Assembly (NCBI GenBank): GCA_028277605.1 | Contig: JANQFZ010000049.1 | Span: 27,049 to 91,048 of the forward strand | Direction of reading: 5' to 3' | Source: Vallitaleaceae bacterium | GTDB lineage: Bacteria; Bacillota; Clostridia; Lachnospirales; Vallitaleaceae | Length of the DNA: 64,000 nt | Shown: positions 1-8,499 of the stretch, in pieces | Layout of the letters: each line of letters begins with the position of its first letter | Numbering within the stretch: the stretch's first letter is position 1 | The notes under the pieces: model-generated | Seen by the model: the letters and a program-made list of their open reading frames with translations, nothing else | What the model was told of the DNA's origin: nothing | Database searches by the model: none | Made by a program: the position numbers and the translations under genes

Positions 1-247
1 ATTCTGGATCACGTCTTCTCATATGGGGCTCTTTGTAATTAACTGCCAAACCATTTTTACATTTGGCTACTGTTACTTCTTCAACCATGCCTTTTCCTTC
101 AATATTATAAACAACACTAAAATGTGGCTGATCGTTAGTAGCAAGTCTTAAGATATGTTCTCTACTTTCTGGAATAATAATAGAGGGTGCGTGGAGTAGT
201 ATATCTTTCATATCATCATTTAAGTTAAAGTATTCACTTGTGTTCAT
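1..247 (-). CDS. DUF4914-like protein (N-terminal fragment)
   Basis: Only the first 82 codons are inside the window; the gene runs off the left edge. An AGGAGG ribosome binding site ends 5 nt before the ATG. The fragment contains EVTVAKCKNGLAVNY followed by EPHMRRRDPE, which I recognise as the N-terminal signature of the large DUF4914 family of Clostridia and related anaerobes. Its function is unknown to me. The family call rests on memory of this motif and not on a search. The gene is separated from the upstream DUF2294 gene by a strong hairpin terminator, so it probably has its own transcript. Confidence 0.6.
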   Translation of the reverse strand, partial: MNTSEYFNLNDDMKDILLHAPSIIIPESREHILRLATNDQPHFSVVYNIEGKGMVEEVTVAKCKNGLAVNYKEPHMRRRDPE

Positions 248-273
248 AATGAACCTCCTACATAGTTTTATGT

Positions 274-309
274 AAAAATCCAAAACATAGATTATTACTG
301 TTTTGGATT
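274..309 (-). terminator. Intrinsic terminator after the DUF2294 gene
   Basis: An 11-bp perfect stem (AATCCAAAACA / TGTTTTGGATT, loop of 11 nt) is followed on the minus strand by a short T run. It lies directly downstream of the minus-strand DUF2294 gene and upstream of the DUF4914-like gene. Confidence 0.75.
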
Positions 310-331
310 ATGTTTGACTATTTAATGGTGT

Positions 332-706
332 TTATTCATCTTCCGATGGATTAATTCTTTTTTCAATGTTTTGTTTGAAGGTAATAATAATCATTTTTTC
401 TCCAGTGACCGTACTAACATCAGAATGTACAGACAAGATGTCATAGGGTAGAATTTCATTAATTAAATTTTGAAAATGTAATAGGTTTTTTTCAAATAAT
501 AGGGTTCTCATTTTTTTTAATAATTCTACTCCGTCATTATTCTCTACAAGTTTCTGTTCGGCTTGACTTAAAAATCCTAGCAATCGAATGATAACTAGAT
601 CTCCTACAATGATTGTTCTTATTCTTTTAGGTCCTCTTCCCATAAACTCAACTTCAAATTTGCTTACAATTTCACTAACTTTTGATTCGATTTGACCTTT
701 TGTCAC
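332..706 (-). CDS. DUF2294 / MpsC-family protein
   Basis: A 124-residue protein. I chose the GTG start because an AGGAGG ribosome binding site sits 8 nt before it; the longer frame's upstream ATG lacks one. The start reads MTKGQIESKVSEIVSKFE and is followed by FMGRGPKRIRTIIVGD, the core signature of DUF2294 (Pfam PF10057). In Staphylococcus aureus a member of this family, MpsC, accompanies a membrane-potential-generating ion-translocating system. No MpsA/MpsB-like gene is adjacent here, so a bioenergetic role is only inferred. No membrane segments or signal peptide are visible, which suggests a small cytosolic protein. It is monocistronic, with a terminator just downstream. Confidence 0.8.
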   Translation of the reverse strand: MTKGQIESKVSEIVSKFEVEFMGRGPKRIRTIIVGDLVIIRLLGFLSQAEQKLVENNDGVELLKKMRTLLFEKNLLHFQNLINEILPYDILSVHSDVSTVTGEKMIIITFKQNIEKRINPSEDE

Positions 707-1091
707 TTCAAGTACCTCCTGACATAATCTTAGCAGCATGGTCTACTTTAAGTTTTAGTGTTTTATTGCTTATCGGAAGACAGTTATAATATCTTCATAT
801 AATAAGCGTTAAGGGTGTGTATTATTAGAGTTAGTAAAACTAAATATTTGCATAAAAGCTCTAAAATATGCATGGATACCCCGATATTAATCCCATCAGC
901 AGTTTAATCTTTTAAATAAGAATTTTTTGTCTGATACAAATATAAGAAAATTAAAGATTAATTTTACCATATTTTTAATGTTCAAACTTATAAATAAAAT
1001 CATAACCCGACTTGCATTTCTAGATTGATATGTACCCATATAACACTAATTAGTTTGTCAATTATGTTTAGTTCTTAACGTTTTTTGCAAA

Positions 1092-1220
1092 TAAAAAAAG
1101 CCAACAATCCCCTAACAAAGGAAATGTTGGCTTATGTTAGGCTGGTTACCATACCATCCTTCAATCTTCCAACTATATGATTTCAAATACAATACTATCA
1201 TAGACAACACAATTTTGCAA
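1092..1220 (-). ncRNA. Candidate small RNA or attenuated leader
   Basis: On the minus strand a sigma-A-like promoter (TTGCAA, 17-nt spacer, TAGTAT; 1192-1220) drives a predicted transcript of about 95 nt. It ends at a 9-bp stem (AAGCCAACA / TGTTGGCTT) followed by a T run (1092-1133). The terminator loop contains TGTTAGG, which can pair with CCTAACA lying just 5' of the terminator stem. The two pairings cannot easily coexist, which is the layout of an attenuator or switch. No open frame of useful length lies inside. It could be a free sRNA or a leader for the DUF2294 gene further downstream. I do not recognise any known RNA family. Confidence 0.45.
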
Positions 1221-1288
1221 GCCAAATTATATAATCTTGCAAAATTAGTTATAAATTTAACTAGGCTTATATTGAATAATCATAGAAA

Positions 1289-1432
1289 ATGAAGGGTTTA
1301 GGATCTATAATCGCTTTAAACTTATTAATCATTGCGTTAATCATCATTATAAAGTATAATTTTTTTAAGTCTATTCATATTAATGATACTCAACAAAAAA
1401 GTAGATTAAACTACCTTGCATTGATAGAGTAG
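1289..1432 (+). CDS. Possible 47-aa membrane peptide
   Basis: An ATG-started frame encodes 47 residues. Residues 5-21 form one hydrophobic segment (SIIALNLLIIALIIIIK), followed by a polar, basic tail. The ribosome binding site is poor, so this may be a chance frame or a decayed gene. Only the membrane-like composition supports it. Confidence 0.2.
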   Translation: MKGLGSIIALNLLIIALIIIIKYNFFKSIHINDTQQKSRLNYLALIE

Positions 1433-1590
1433 AAGCGTTTCAATATAATACAAAAATAAGATTATAAAAAGGAATTGTATCTCTTAAGTTGAATTTAATA
1501 ACCATATAAATGGAAATATTACTTATAGGTTAAGGTGTATAGAAAACTATCATTTGTGCTCATTAGAATATCAACTGGGTAGGTGAAAAA

Positions 1591-2196
1591 ATGATTACAT
1601 ATATAAAAGGTGTATTGGATTACATTGGTGAGAATTCTATCATTGTAGATGTTCAAGGGGTAGGATATGAAGTGCTTACGCCCATGTCCGTCCTAGCAAA
1701 TCTTACACATACTGGAGAAACAATAAAGATACATACCTATCTCTATGTTCGCGAAGATGCTATGCTTCTGTATGGCTTTTTAACTAGAGATGATTTGTTT
1801 GTTTTTAAAAAGCTCATAACTGTCAATGGTATTGGACCAAAAGGAGCCTTAGGCATTTTATCAACCATATCTCCTGATGATTTAAGAATGGCTATTCTTG
1901 CAGAGGATGTTAACACAATATCAAAAGCCCCGGGCATTGGTAAAAAAACAGCTCAAAAGCTTATATTAGAGCTTAAGGATAAGCTTAAGCTAGCGGTACA
2001 GCCATCAACAGTAGAAGCTATCAAGGTTTCTTCTAACCTTGCAGCCAGTCAAATAAACGATGCGGTTCAAGCATTAGCGGCTCTTGGATATACTCAAACA
2101 GAAGCGTTAAAAGCCGTTCGGTCGGTTTCGCTTAACGAAGAAATGACAATAGAAGAATTGATAAAGGCTGCACTAAAAAAACTATCGTTAACTTAA
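1591..2196 (+). CDS. ruvA: Holliday junction branch migration protein RuvA
   Basis: A 201-residue protein of the standard RuvA length. RuvA binds four-way junctions as a tetramer and loads the RuvB motor onto them in recombinational repair. The N-terminal OB fold occupies about residues 1-63. Two helix-hairpin-helix motifs follow: VNGIGPKGALGIL (78-90) and APGIGKKTAQKL (113-124). The flexible C-terminal domain III (about 150-201), which touches RuvB, is present. The ATG follows a TAGGTG-type ribosome binding site. ruvB begins 46 nt downstream on the same strand, so the two almost certainly form an operon. No ruvC is visible, which is usual in Clostridia. Confidence 0.97.
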   Translation: MITYIKGVLDYIGENSIIVDVQGVGYEVLTPMSVLANLTHTGETIKIHTYLYVREDAMLLYGFLTRDDLFVFKKLITVNGIGPKGALGILSTISPDDLRMAILAEDVNTISKAPGIGKKTAQKLILELKDKLKLAVQPSTVEAIKVSSNLAASQINDAVQALAALGYTQTEALKAVRSVSLNEEMTIEELIKAALKKLSLT

Positions 2197-2242
2197 ATGG
2201 ATGCGTAACTCCTTACGAATAAACAGAATAGGATGAAAAAGA

Positions 2243-3298
2243 ATGGAAAAGCGGATAATCAATACAGAATTGATGGATGAGGATGCTGCTATAGAACAGA
2301 ATTTACGTCCCAAGCTATTGAATGACTATATTGGACAAGCAAAAGCAAAAGAAAACTTAAAGGTTTTTATAGAAGCTGCTAAGCTTAGAAAAGAACCCTT
2401 AGACCATGTTTTGCTTTATGGGCCACCTGGGTTAGGTAAAACAACACTATCCAATATAATAGCTAATGAAATGAACGTCGGAATTAAAGTTACATCTGGA
2501 CCAGCTATTGAGCGCCCAGGGGATATGGCAGCTATTCTCAATAATTTACAGTCGGGAGATGTTTTGTTTATTGATGAAATTCATCGGCTTAATCGGCAGA
2601 TAGAAGAAATTATGTATCCTGCAATGGAGGATTATGTCATTGATATTGTTATTGGCAAGGGACCAGCGGCGAGATCGATAAGAATTGAGCTTCCTAAGTT
2701 TACTTTAATAGGTGCAACCACAAGAATCGGCCTGTTAACTTCGCCTTTAAGAGACAGATTTGGCGTTATACATAAGCTGGAGTTCTATACCATTGAGGAG
2801 TTGACGGATATCATAAAACGCTCCAGTTCTGTGCTGGATATAACGATTGATGATAGAGGAGCAGAAGAAATTGCTAGGCGTTCTAGAGGAACTCCAAGAC
2901 TGGCTAATCGATTACTTAAAAGAGTAAGAGATTTTGCTCAAGTCAAGTATGATGGACATATTACCTTAGAGGTTGCAAACTATGCCCTTAATCTACTTGA
3001 CGTTGATAAAATGGGCTTGGATAAGAATGATAGAAGGATGCTTCAAGCCATGATAGAGAAGTATGAAGGGGGTCCCGTTGGCTTAGATACCTTAGCTGCT
3101 ACGATTGGGGAAGAATCAGGAACGGTTGAAGAAGTATACGAACCTTACCTTATACAGTTAGGCTATATTAATCGAACACCTAGAGGAAGAGTTGTGACAC
3201 CTCTATGTTATACCCATTTGGGCTATAAAACCTTTGGTAAGACCCATACAATGGAACAACTAGACTTAAACTTCAAGGATACGCTTAATCATAAATAA
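2243..3298 (+). CDS. ruvB: Holliday junction DNA helicase RuvB
   Basis: A 351-residue AAA+ ATPase that drives branch migration as a hexamer on DNA arms held by RuvA. Walker A is GPPGLGKTT (60-68), Walker B is [11 protein letters not shown] (DEIH at 111-114), sensor 1 is TLIGATTR (about 154-161), and the arginine finger is in SPLRDRFG (R170). The C-terminal winged helix carries the RTPRGRVVT segment that contacts DNA. The short C-terminal tail after it is normal for the family. Every catalytic element is intact, and the position directly behind ruvA confirms the call. Confidence 0.98.
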   Translation: MEKRIINTELMDEDAAIEQNLRPKLLNDYIGQAKAKENLKVFIEAAKLRKEPLDHVLLYGPPGLGKTTLSNIIANEMNVGIKVTSGPAIERPGDMAAILNNLQSGDVLFIDEIHRLNRQIEEIMYPAMEDYVIDIVIGKGPAARSIRIELPKFTLIGATTRIGLLTSPLRDRFGVIHKLEFYTIEELTDIIKRSSSVLDITIDDRGAEEIARRSRGTPRLANRLLKRVRDFAQVKYDGHITLEVANYALNLLDVDKMGLDKNDRRMLQAMIEKYEGGPVGLDTLAATIGEESGTVEEVYEPYLIQLGYINRTPRGRVVTPLCYTHLGYKTFGKTHTMEQLDLNFKDTLNHK

Positions 3299-3352
3299 GA
3301 TTAATCCATAAAGTGTGGAATAACTTATAATAATTAATTAAGTGGTGATAAG

Positions 3353-3883
3353 ATGGATTGGGAGAGAACGTTAGTTATTCTAGAGGAAATACATACCAAG
3401 GATAAAGTAACACAAAGACAATTGTCAAAACTGACAGGATTGTCCTTAGGTACGATTAATGGTTTAATTCAAGAAATGATAACCATTGGTTTGTTAAGTG
3501 CTACGTATCAAAATGCTAGAATGGTTAAGTATGAGGTAACTAAAGCGGGGCAGATAGAGAAAAGTAAATTGAATTATGAATTTACTATTAAGAGCTTTAA
3601 ACAATTGGCTAAGATACGAAAACAATTTAAAGAAAAAATTGATAAGGCTATTCATAGAGGTATTACCAAGTTTTACATTATGGGCAATCATGATGAAATG
3701 TTAAAACTCACAAAGATGTGTATCATTGAGGCAAAAAGACAATCCGACATTAACTATGATATTATAGGAGAAGACATAAAAACGATTGAAAATGGCGAAG
3801 CCTATTTAATATGGGAAAACTGTCATGAAAAAACATTGAAGGATCGTCAGATGGACTATGTGAATTTATTGCAAGAAAATTAA
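3353..3883 (+). CDS. Winged-helix transcriptional regulator
   Basis: A 176-residue protein with a MarR/Lrp-style winged helix-turn-helix at about residues 19-66. VTQRQLSKLTGLSLGTINGL forms the helix-turn-helix, and a wing follows. The remaining 110 residues are charged and helical at first and then alpha/beta (IHRGITKFYIMGNHDEM), and I recognise no family in them. It lies between ruvB and a UDP-sugar epimerase gene, both on the same strand. Related small winged-helix proteins often sit in surface polysaccharide loci, so a link to the epimerase is possible but inferred. The start follows a GTGGTGA-type ribosome binding site. Confidence 0.7.
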   Translation: MDWERTLVILEEIHTKDKVTQRQLSKLTGLSLGTINGLIQEMITIGLLSATYQNARMVKYEVTKAGQIEKSKLNYEFTIKSFKQLAKIRKQFKEKIDKAIHRGITKFYIMGNHDEMLKLTKMCIIEAKRQSDINYDIIGEDIKTIENGEAYLIWENCHEKTLKDRQMDYVNLLQEN

Positions 3884-3978
3884 CCCCCCATAAATAGCAC
3901 AATTGAGAAAAGTCATACGACTACTTTTTATGTATTTACCATAGAATATAGTACAACAATTAATGAAAGGGCTGTACT

Positions 3979-4992
3979 ATGTGTTGTACTATTTTAGTTA
4001 CTGGTTGTGCAGGATTTATTGGGTATCATGTAACGAAGCAGCTTCTTGAAAGAAAGTACAGGATTATAGGGATAGATAATCTTAATAGTTACTATGATGT
4101 CCAATTAAAGAAAGACCGATTAGAACAACTCAATGGCAATACCCATTTTAAATTCTATTTATCTTCTATGGAAGATAAGGAATCCTTTGAACAGGTTTTT
4201 GAAGCATATCCTATTACTTATGTCATTCACCTAGCTGCTCAAGCTGGCGTTCGCTACAGTTTAATTCATCCAGACGCCTATATTCAATCTAATATGATCG
4301 GCTTTTTTAATCTATTAGAAGCATGTAAGAAACATTCATGTGAACACCTTATCTATGCCTCATCAAGCTCTGTTTATGGAGGCAATAAAGAAGTACCTTT
4401 TTCAACCAAAGATAATGTTGATCACCCAATCAGTTTATATGCAGCAACAAAAAAATCGAATGAGCTTATGGCGCATACTTATAGTCATCTCTATCGTTTG
4501 CCTACTACAGGACTACGGTTTTTTACAGTTTATGGTCCTTGGGGACGACCTGATATGGCTTATTACCTGTTTTCTAAAAACCTTGTAGAGCATAAGCCGA
4601 TTCAGTTGTATAACTATGGAGAGATGTTACGAGATTTTACATATGTTGATGATGTTGTAGAGAGTGTTATACGAATCATGCCTATAAAACCAAAGCCTTA
4701 TAAGGATGGCTATACATTAAAAGACTGTAGTAAAAGTACCGCCCCTTATAAGATTTATAATATTGGAAGAGGGCATCCAGTGGAAATTGAATTAGTTCTT
4801 GCTTTGCTTGAAGAGAAGCTGGGGAAGAAAGCAATAAAAAACTATGAGCCTATCCAGCCGGGAGATGTTGTAAAGACTTATGCTGAGGTAGAAGAGTTAA
4901 ATCATGTCATCCAATATCAGCCGAAAACTTCAATCGAAGAAGGATTAGATGCGTTTGTTCAATGGTTTATTAAGTACCACCAGATCAATTAA
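3979..4992 (+). CDS. NAD-dependent epimerase, UDP-glucuronate 4-epimerase type
   Basis: A 337-residue short-chain dehydrogenase/reductase of the extended type. The Rossmann motif is TGCAGFIG (8-15), and the catalytic pair is Y154/K158 in YAATKK, preceded by SSSSVYG (about 128-134) carrying the catalytic serine. The run RFFTVYGPWGRPDMA and the LFSKNL segment are typical of the CapI/LpsL branch, which interconverts UDP-glucuronate and UDP-galacturonate for capsule or wall polysaccharide. UDP-glucose 4-epimerase or a dTDP-sugar dehydratase remains possible, since substrate cannot be fixed from sequence alone. No other sugar genes are adjacent, so it acts as an isolated supply enzyme. Confidence 0.8.
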   Translation: MCCTILVTGCAGFIGYHVTKQLLERKYRIIGIDNLNSYYDVQLKKDRLEQLNGNTHFKFYLSSMEDKESFEQVFEAYPITYVIHLAAQAGVRYSLIHPDAYIQSNMIGFFNLLEACKKHSCEHLIYASSSSVYGGNKEVPFSTKDNVDHPISLYAATKKSNELMAHTYSHLYRLPTTGLRFFTVYGPWGRPDMAYYLFSKNLVEHKPIQLYNYGEMLRDFTYVDDVVESVIRIMPIKPKPYKDGYTLKDCSKSTAPYKIYNIGRGHPVEIELVLALLEEKLGKKAIKNYEPIQPGDVVKTYAEVEELNHVIQYQPKTSIEEGLDAFVQWFIKYHQIN

Positions 4993-5059
4993 CATAGGTA
5001 CTATCTGTACACTATATTAACTGTGTCAAAGTAACTATACTCAAAAATGTATGATGTAT

Positions 5060-5089
5060 TTGTCAATTATTGTATCTATATGTTATAAT
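5060..5089 (+). promoter_or_regulatory. Promoter of zapA
   Basis: TTGTCA, 18-nt spacer, then TATAAT preceded by TG one base upstream (extended -10). It lies about 35 nt before the zapA start codon. Confidence 0.7.
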
Positions 5090-5122
5090 GTTGAAAGATA
5101 AATAGGTTGAAGGGGGGCTTCT

Positions 5123-5551
5123 ATGTCACCGAAAAATAATATAAAAGTGCTGATAGGTGGTAGTGTTTATAACTTATCTGGTGATGAAAGCGAAGAATAC
5201 ATTCAAAGAGTTGCCTTATACATTAATAATAAGATGGAAAAGCTTGAAGCCACTGAAAATGCGAAACAATTGAATACCAAAATGCTATCTGTTCTCCTAG
5301 CGATAAACATCGCTGATGATTTGTTCAAGGTTAAAGAAACAATTAAAGAAATGGAGAATGAATTAGAAGATAAAGAGGTTCAATTGAAACATGCTAAGCA
5401 GACAGTGCTGGACTTACAGGATGATCTTGAAAATGTGAATAAAGAGAAATTATCCCTGTTGTCAAAAACTGAATCGTTAGAATATGAATTAGAAAAAATT
5501 AAGCAAGAATTGGATGATTACATTAATACTTTTGATGTAGATGATGAGTAG
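5123..5551 (+). CDS. zapA: Cell division protein ZapA
   Basis: A 142-residue ZapA-family protein, which cross-links FtsZ filaments in the cytokinetic ring. The N-terminal globular part reads IKVLIGGSVYNLSGDESEEYI, then RVALYINNKME, the family signature. ALLAINIADDLF-like helices follow, and from about residue 70 to 138 there is a long charged coiled coil. It is longer than the roughly 85-100 residues of Bacillus ZapA because of that tail, which is common in Clostridia. A GAAGGGGGG ribosome binding site precedes the ATG. The gene has its own promoter and a terminator overlapping its stop codon, so it is monocistronic. Confidence 0.88.
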   Translation: MSPKNNIKVLIGGSVYNLSGDESEEYIQRVALYINNKMEKLEATENAKQLNTKMLSVLLAINIADDLFKVKETIKEMENELEDKEVQLKHAKQTVLDLQDDLENVNKEKLSLLSKTESLEYELEKIKQELDDYINTFDVDDE

Positions 5552-5575
5552 TAATATATGATTACTACTTTTTTC
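5547..5575 (+). terminator. Intrinsic terminator of zapA
   Basis: A 9-bp perfect stem (AGTAGTAAT / ATTACTACT, 5-nt loop) followed by a T run. It overlaps the zapA stop codon. Confidence 0.8.
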
Positions 5576-5712
5576 TTATCTTGTAGTTATAGTATGGGAA
5601 GTAAGTAGATGAATCTATCATACAAGATAAAAAATGGGGATAGTTTAAGGTGAATTGGGTATGATTTAAATAATGTATTACACAAAATGATTTAGTTTGG
5701 TGGATTGATTGT

Positions 5713-5907
5713 AGGTTACGAAAGACGGTCAAAATTTTGCTATACGGTAAGGGTCAAGGGTGAATCGTATTAGCTCCATAACCCCCTAAACGTCCGTGTT
5801 TAGCAGGGGTTACGCTCCACTCCTGTTACGCTGTGGTGCTATTACGATTCACCCTTTCTGTGAGTCTATTAGAAGGAGCAAAATTTTTCGTTACGAATAA
5901 TTTACGT
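5713..5907. repeat. Nested palindromic element in the zapA-U32 gap
   Basis: Three nested inverted repeats share one centre. The outer arms are AAAATTTTGCT (5731-5741) and AGCAAAATTTT (5877-5887). The middle arms are 19 nt long with one mismatch (5756-5774 with 5838-5856; core GGGTGAATCGTA / TACGATTCACCC). The inner hairpin is AACCCC-CTAAAC with GTTTAG-CA-GGGGTT (5780-5811). A direct repeat GTTACGCT occurs twice beside it (5809-5832). The core is visibly more GC-rich than its surroundings. The structure fits a non-autonomous mobile hairpin element or a structured RNA. I see no second copy here and no open frame inside. Confidence 0.7.
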
Positions 5908-6034
5908 AAATATTTATGTGTTCACATATTTTATATAAATAGAATACATAAATTATATATTGATATAAAGTACGGAATAGAATGTTGATTAAAGTGGTAT
6001 GGACATATGTATACCGTTGTGGAAGGGGTTCTTT

Positions 6035-8443
6035 ATGCATAAACCTGAAATATTATCGCCGGCTGGTTCGTTTGAGAGTTTAGTTGCAGCTGTTCATGCG
6101 GGATGTGATGCTGTCTATCTTGGGGGTAAACATTTTGGTGCAAGAGCCTATGCATCTAACTTTGATACCGAAGAACTTCTTAGGGCTATAGATTATTGTC
6201 ATATTCATGATGTGAAGGTTTACTTAACTGTGAATACTGTTATTAAGGAAATAGAATTGAATGATTTGCTAAAATTTATTTATCCTTTCTATTGTGAAGG
6301 TATTGATGCGGTTATAGTGCAGGATATTGGAGCGGCTGCTTTAATTCGATCGGCTTATGGATCTCTGCCCATACATGGAAGTACTCAAATGACCATCCAT
6401 CATGAGAGAGGTGTAGAATTTCTAAAAACTTTAGATTTTGATAGGGTTGTTTTAAGTAGAGAGTTGAATCTAAAAGAGATAGAAGCTATCATCCAAAATA
6501 CAGCTATGGAAGTAGAATGCTTTGTCCATGGAGCACTCTGCTTTGCTTATTCGGGTCAGTGTTTGATGAGCAGTATTCTTGGAGGAAGAAGCGCCAATAG
6601 AGGACGGTGTGCAGGTCCTTGTCGGTTACCCTATCATTTTGTTAAAGACGATAAGGTTATACATGATAAAAAACGTTATCTGCTTAGTCCAAAGGATATA
6701 CAAACCTTAAGGCTTTTACCCGATCTTATAGATTCAGGTATTCATTCCTTTAAAATAGAAGGGCGCATGAAAGGACCAGCCTATGTGGCTGGTGTTACTG
6801 CTATTTATAAAAAATATAGAGATGCGTATATCTTAAATAGGGAAAGTTATAAGGTGGATCCTGAAGATGAAAAAGTACTACTAGAATTGTATAACAGAGG
6901 TTCTTTTTCGACAGGTTACTATAAAACTTCTTATGGTAAAAGGATGATGGCAATGACTAATCCTAAAAACTGGGGATTAGAAGTAGGACAAGTTATCAAT
7001 ACGGATAAGAAAAGAGGAACTGTTACTATGCAGTTTGACGAGGATATACATAGTGGAGATTGTATAGAAATACGTCCTAAGAATAAAGAACCTATCAGCT
7101 TTATAGTAAAGGAGTATTCTAAAAGCTATAAGCCTGTGACTCTAAAGCTAAAAAATAACACATTTGTAAGTGGAGAAAAGGTTTATCGGCTAAAAAACCA
7201 ACGTTTGGTAGAGACAATAAAAAACTCTATCATCCAGAAGGATATGAAGCCTAATATACAATGTTTTTATTCTGCTAGAGTGTCAGAACCTTTCTTAGTA
7301 AAGCTTATATATCATGATATTGAGGTTTTTGAAGTAGGTTCCTGTGTAGAAAAAGCCAAGAGTCTTGGAATAACAAGAGATCGACTGATTCAGCAGCTGA
7401 AAAAAACAGGTAACAGTCCTTTTCATATAGAAAGTACGTATGGTCATATGGATACCTCTATTTTTTTGCCGATCAGCGAGATAAATAAAGTTCGTCGAGG
7501 AGCAGTTGAAAAACTAACCCAAGCGATATTAGATAAATACAGACGCGAGCCACATATAGAATTTAGTTATAAAAAATTTATTAAAGAGTTAGATACACAC
7601 TCAAATACAGGGTACAGAGAAAATTTAGAATTGAGAATGGATGTAATGGTTCGTTCAATAGAACAATTTAATGTAGTTAAGGATTTTTTGTGGGTAGATG
7701 CTATTCTTATTGAAGGTGAGTTCTTTAATACTCATGAACAAGCCATGATGCTACAAGCCTGTAAAAAGCTAAATAAGAAGTTGTATTATGCTCTACCAAG
7801 GATTTGCAGGCAAAAAAAGGATGACATCTGCGACTCTATGAGCCATGCATTTGACGGTTATGTCATAAGAACTTACGGTCAATTACAGAAATTTAAAAAC
7901 AATGAATTACCTCTTATTATTGACTACAATATGAATTGTTTTAATAACATGACGATTAGATCATTAAAACAGCAGGGGTCAGATAGAGTAATGCTATCTC
8001 CAGAATTAAATAAAAAGGAACTGAGGCAATTAGAACATTATCATACGGGTGTTTTATTGTATGGGTACTTACCCTTAATGGTAACTGCACAGTGTATGAT
8101 AGGGAATGCCTTTAAGCGTTCTTCAACTAGTCAAGAGCAATCCTATGCTTTACAGGATAGATATGGTAAACGGTTCAGAGTTGACCAAAGAGACAAGGCG
8201 TGTTACAGTATGATTTATAATACCAGTCCTACACTTCTATTGGATGTTATGACTCAGCTTCAGACAATGAACGTAACCTGTTATCGGGTTGAATTCACAT
8301 TTGAACCTATAGAACAAGTTCATAGAGTTATGAAAGCAGTAGACTGCTGTCTTCAGCAAGGTGAAATAACACAAAAAGAAGTATTGGATCTGCTTTCTAT
8401 AAAGGATTTCAATAGAGGTCACTTCAATCGAGGCATACAGTAA
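6035..8443 (+). CDS. U32 family peptidase / RlhA-like RNA hydroxylation protein
   Basis: An 802-residue protein. I placed the start at an internal ATG because GGAAGGGG lies 6 nt before it and the protein then begins MHKPEILSPAG, the usual U32 beginning. The family signature ECFVHGALCFAYSGQC (about 162-176) is present, with four conserved cysteines (C169, C176, C192, C196) in the arrangement now linked to an iron-sulfur cluster. The U32 core ends near residue 300, and the rest corresponds to the collagenase-like DUF3656 region. Proteins of this architecture include E. coli RlhA, needed for hydroxylation of a 23S rRNA cytidine from prephenate. 'Peptidase' is a historical label, and RNA modification is the more likely role. 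Confidence 0.85.
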   Translation: MHKPEILSPAGSFESLVAAVHAGCDAVYLGGKHFGARAYASNFDTEELLRAIDYCHIHDVKVYLTVNTVIKEIELNDLLKFIYPFYCEGIDAVIVQDIGAAALIRSAYGSLPIHGSTQMTIHHERGVEFLKTLDFDRVVLSRELNLKEIEAIIQNTAMEVECFVHGALCFAYSGQCLMSSILGGRSANRGRCAGPCRLPYHFVKDDKVIHDKKRYLLSPKDIQTLRLLPDLIDSGIHSFKIEGRMKGPAYVAGVTAIYKKYRDAYILNRESYKVDPEDEKVLLELYNRGSFSTGYYKTSYGKRMMAMTNPKNWGLEVGQVINTDKKRGTVTMQFDEDIHSGDCIEIRPKNKEPISFIVKEYSKSYKPVTLKLKNNTFVSGEKVYRLKNQRLVETIKNSIIQKDMKPNIQCFYSARVSEPFLVKLIYHDIEVFEVGSCVEKAKSLGITRDRLIQQLKKTGNSPFHIESTYGHMDTSIFLPISEINKVRRGAVEKLTQAILDKYRREPHIEFSYKKFIKELDTHSNTGYRENLELRMDVMVRSIEQFNVVKDFLWVDAILIEGEFFNTHEQAMMLQACKKLNKKLYYALPRICRQKKDDICDSMSHAFDGYVIRTYGQLQKFKNNELPLIIDYNMNCFNNMTIRSLKQQGSDRVMLSPELNKKELRQLEHYHTGVLLYGYLPLMVTAQCMIGNAFKRSSTSQEQSYALQDRYGKRFRVDQRDKACYSMIYNTSPTLLLDVMTQLQTMNVTCYRVEFTFEPIEQVHRVMKAVDCCLQQGEITQKEVLDLLSIKDFNRGHFNRGIQ

Positions 8444-8499
8444 CCTTTATCTAAACGGTAGATATAGTAACATCTACGTAAGAAAGGAATGGATGTTTT

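Larger units (their letters stand above)
740..1588. other. Long non-coding stretch before ruvA
   Basis: About 850 bases without a convincing conventional gene. It holds a minus-strand promoter/terminator cassette (about 1092-1220) and one marginal 47-codon membrane-type frame (1289-1432), both listed separately. The rest is AT-rich sequence in which I see no structured element. Confidence 0.6.

Noticed and set aside
5713..5907. Integron attC site or IS element end
   Set aside because: There is no integrase, transposase frame or attC core pair, and the symmetry is of nested palindromes.
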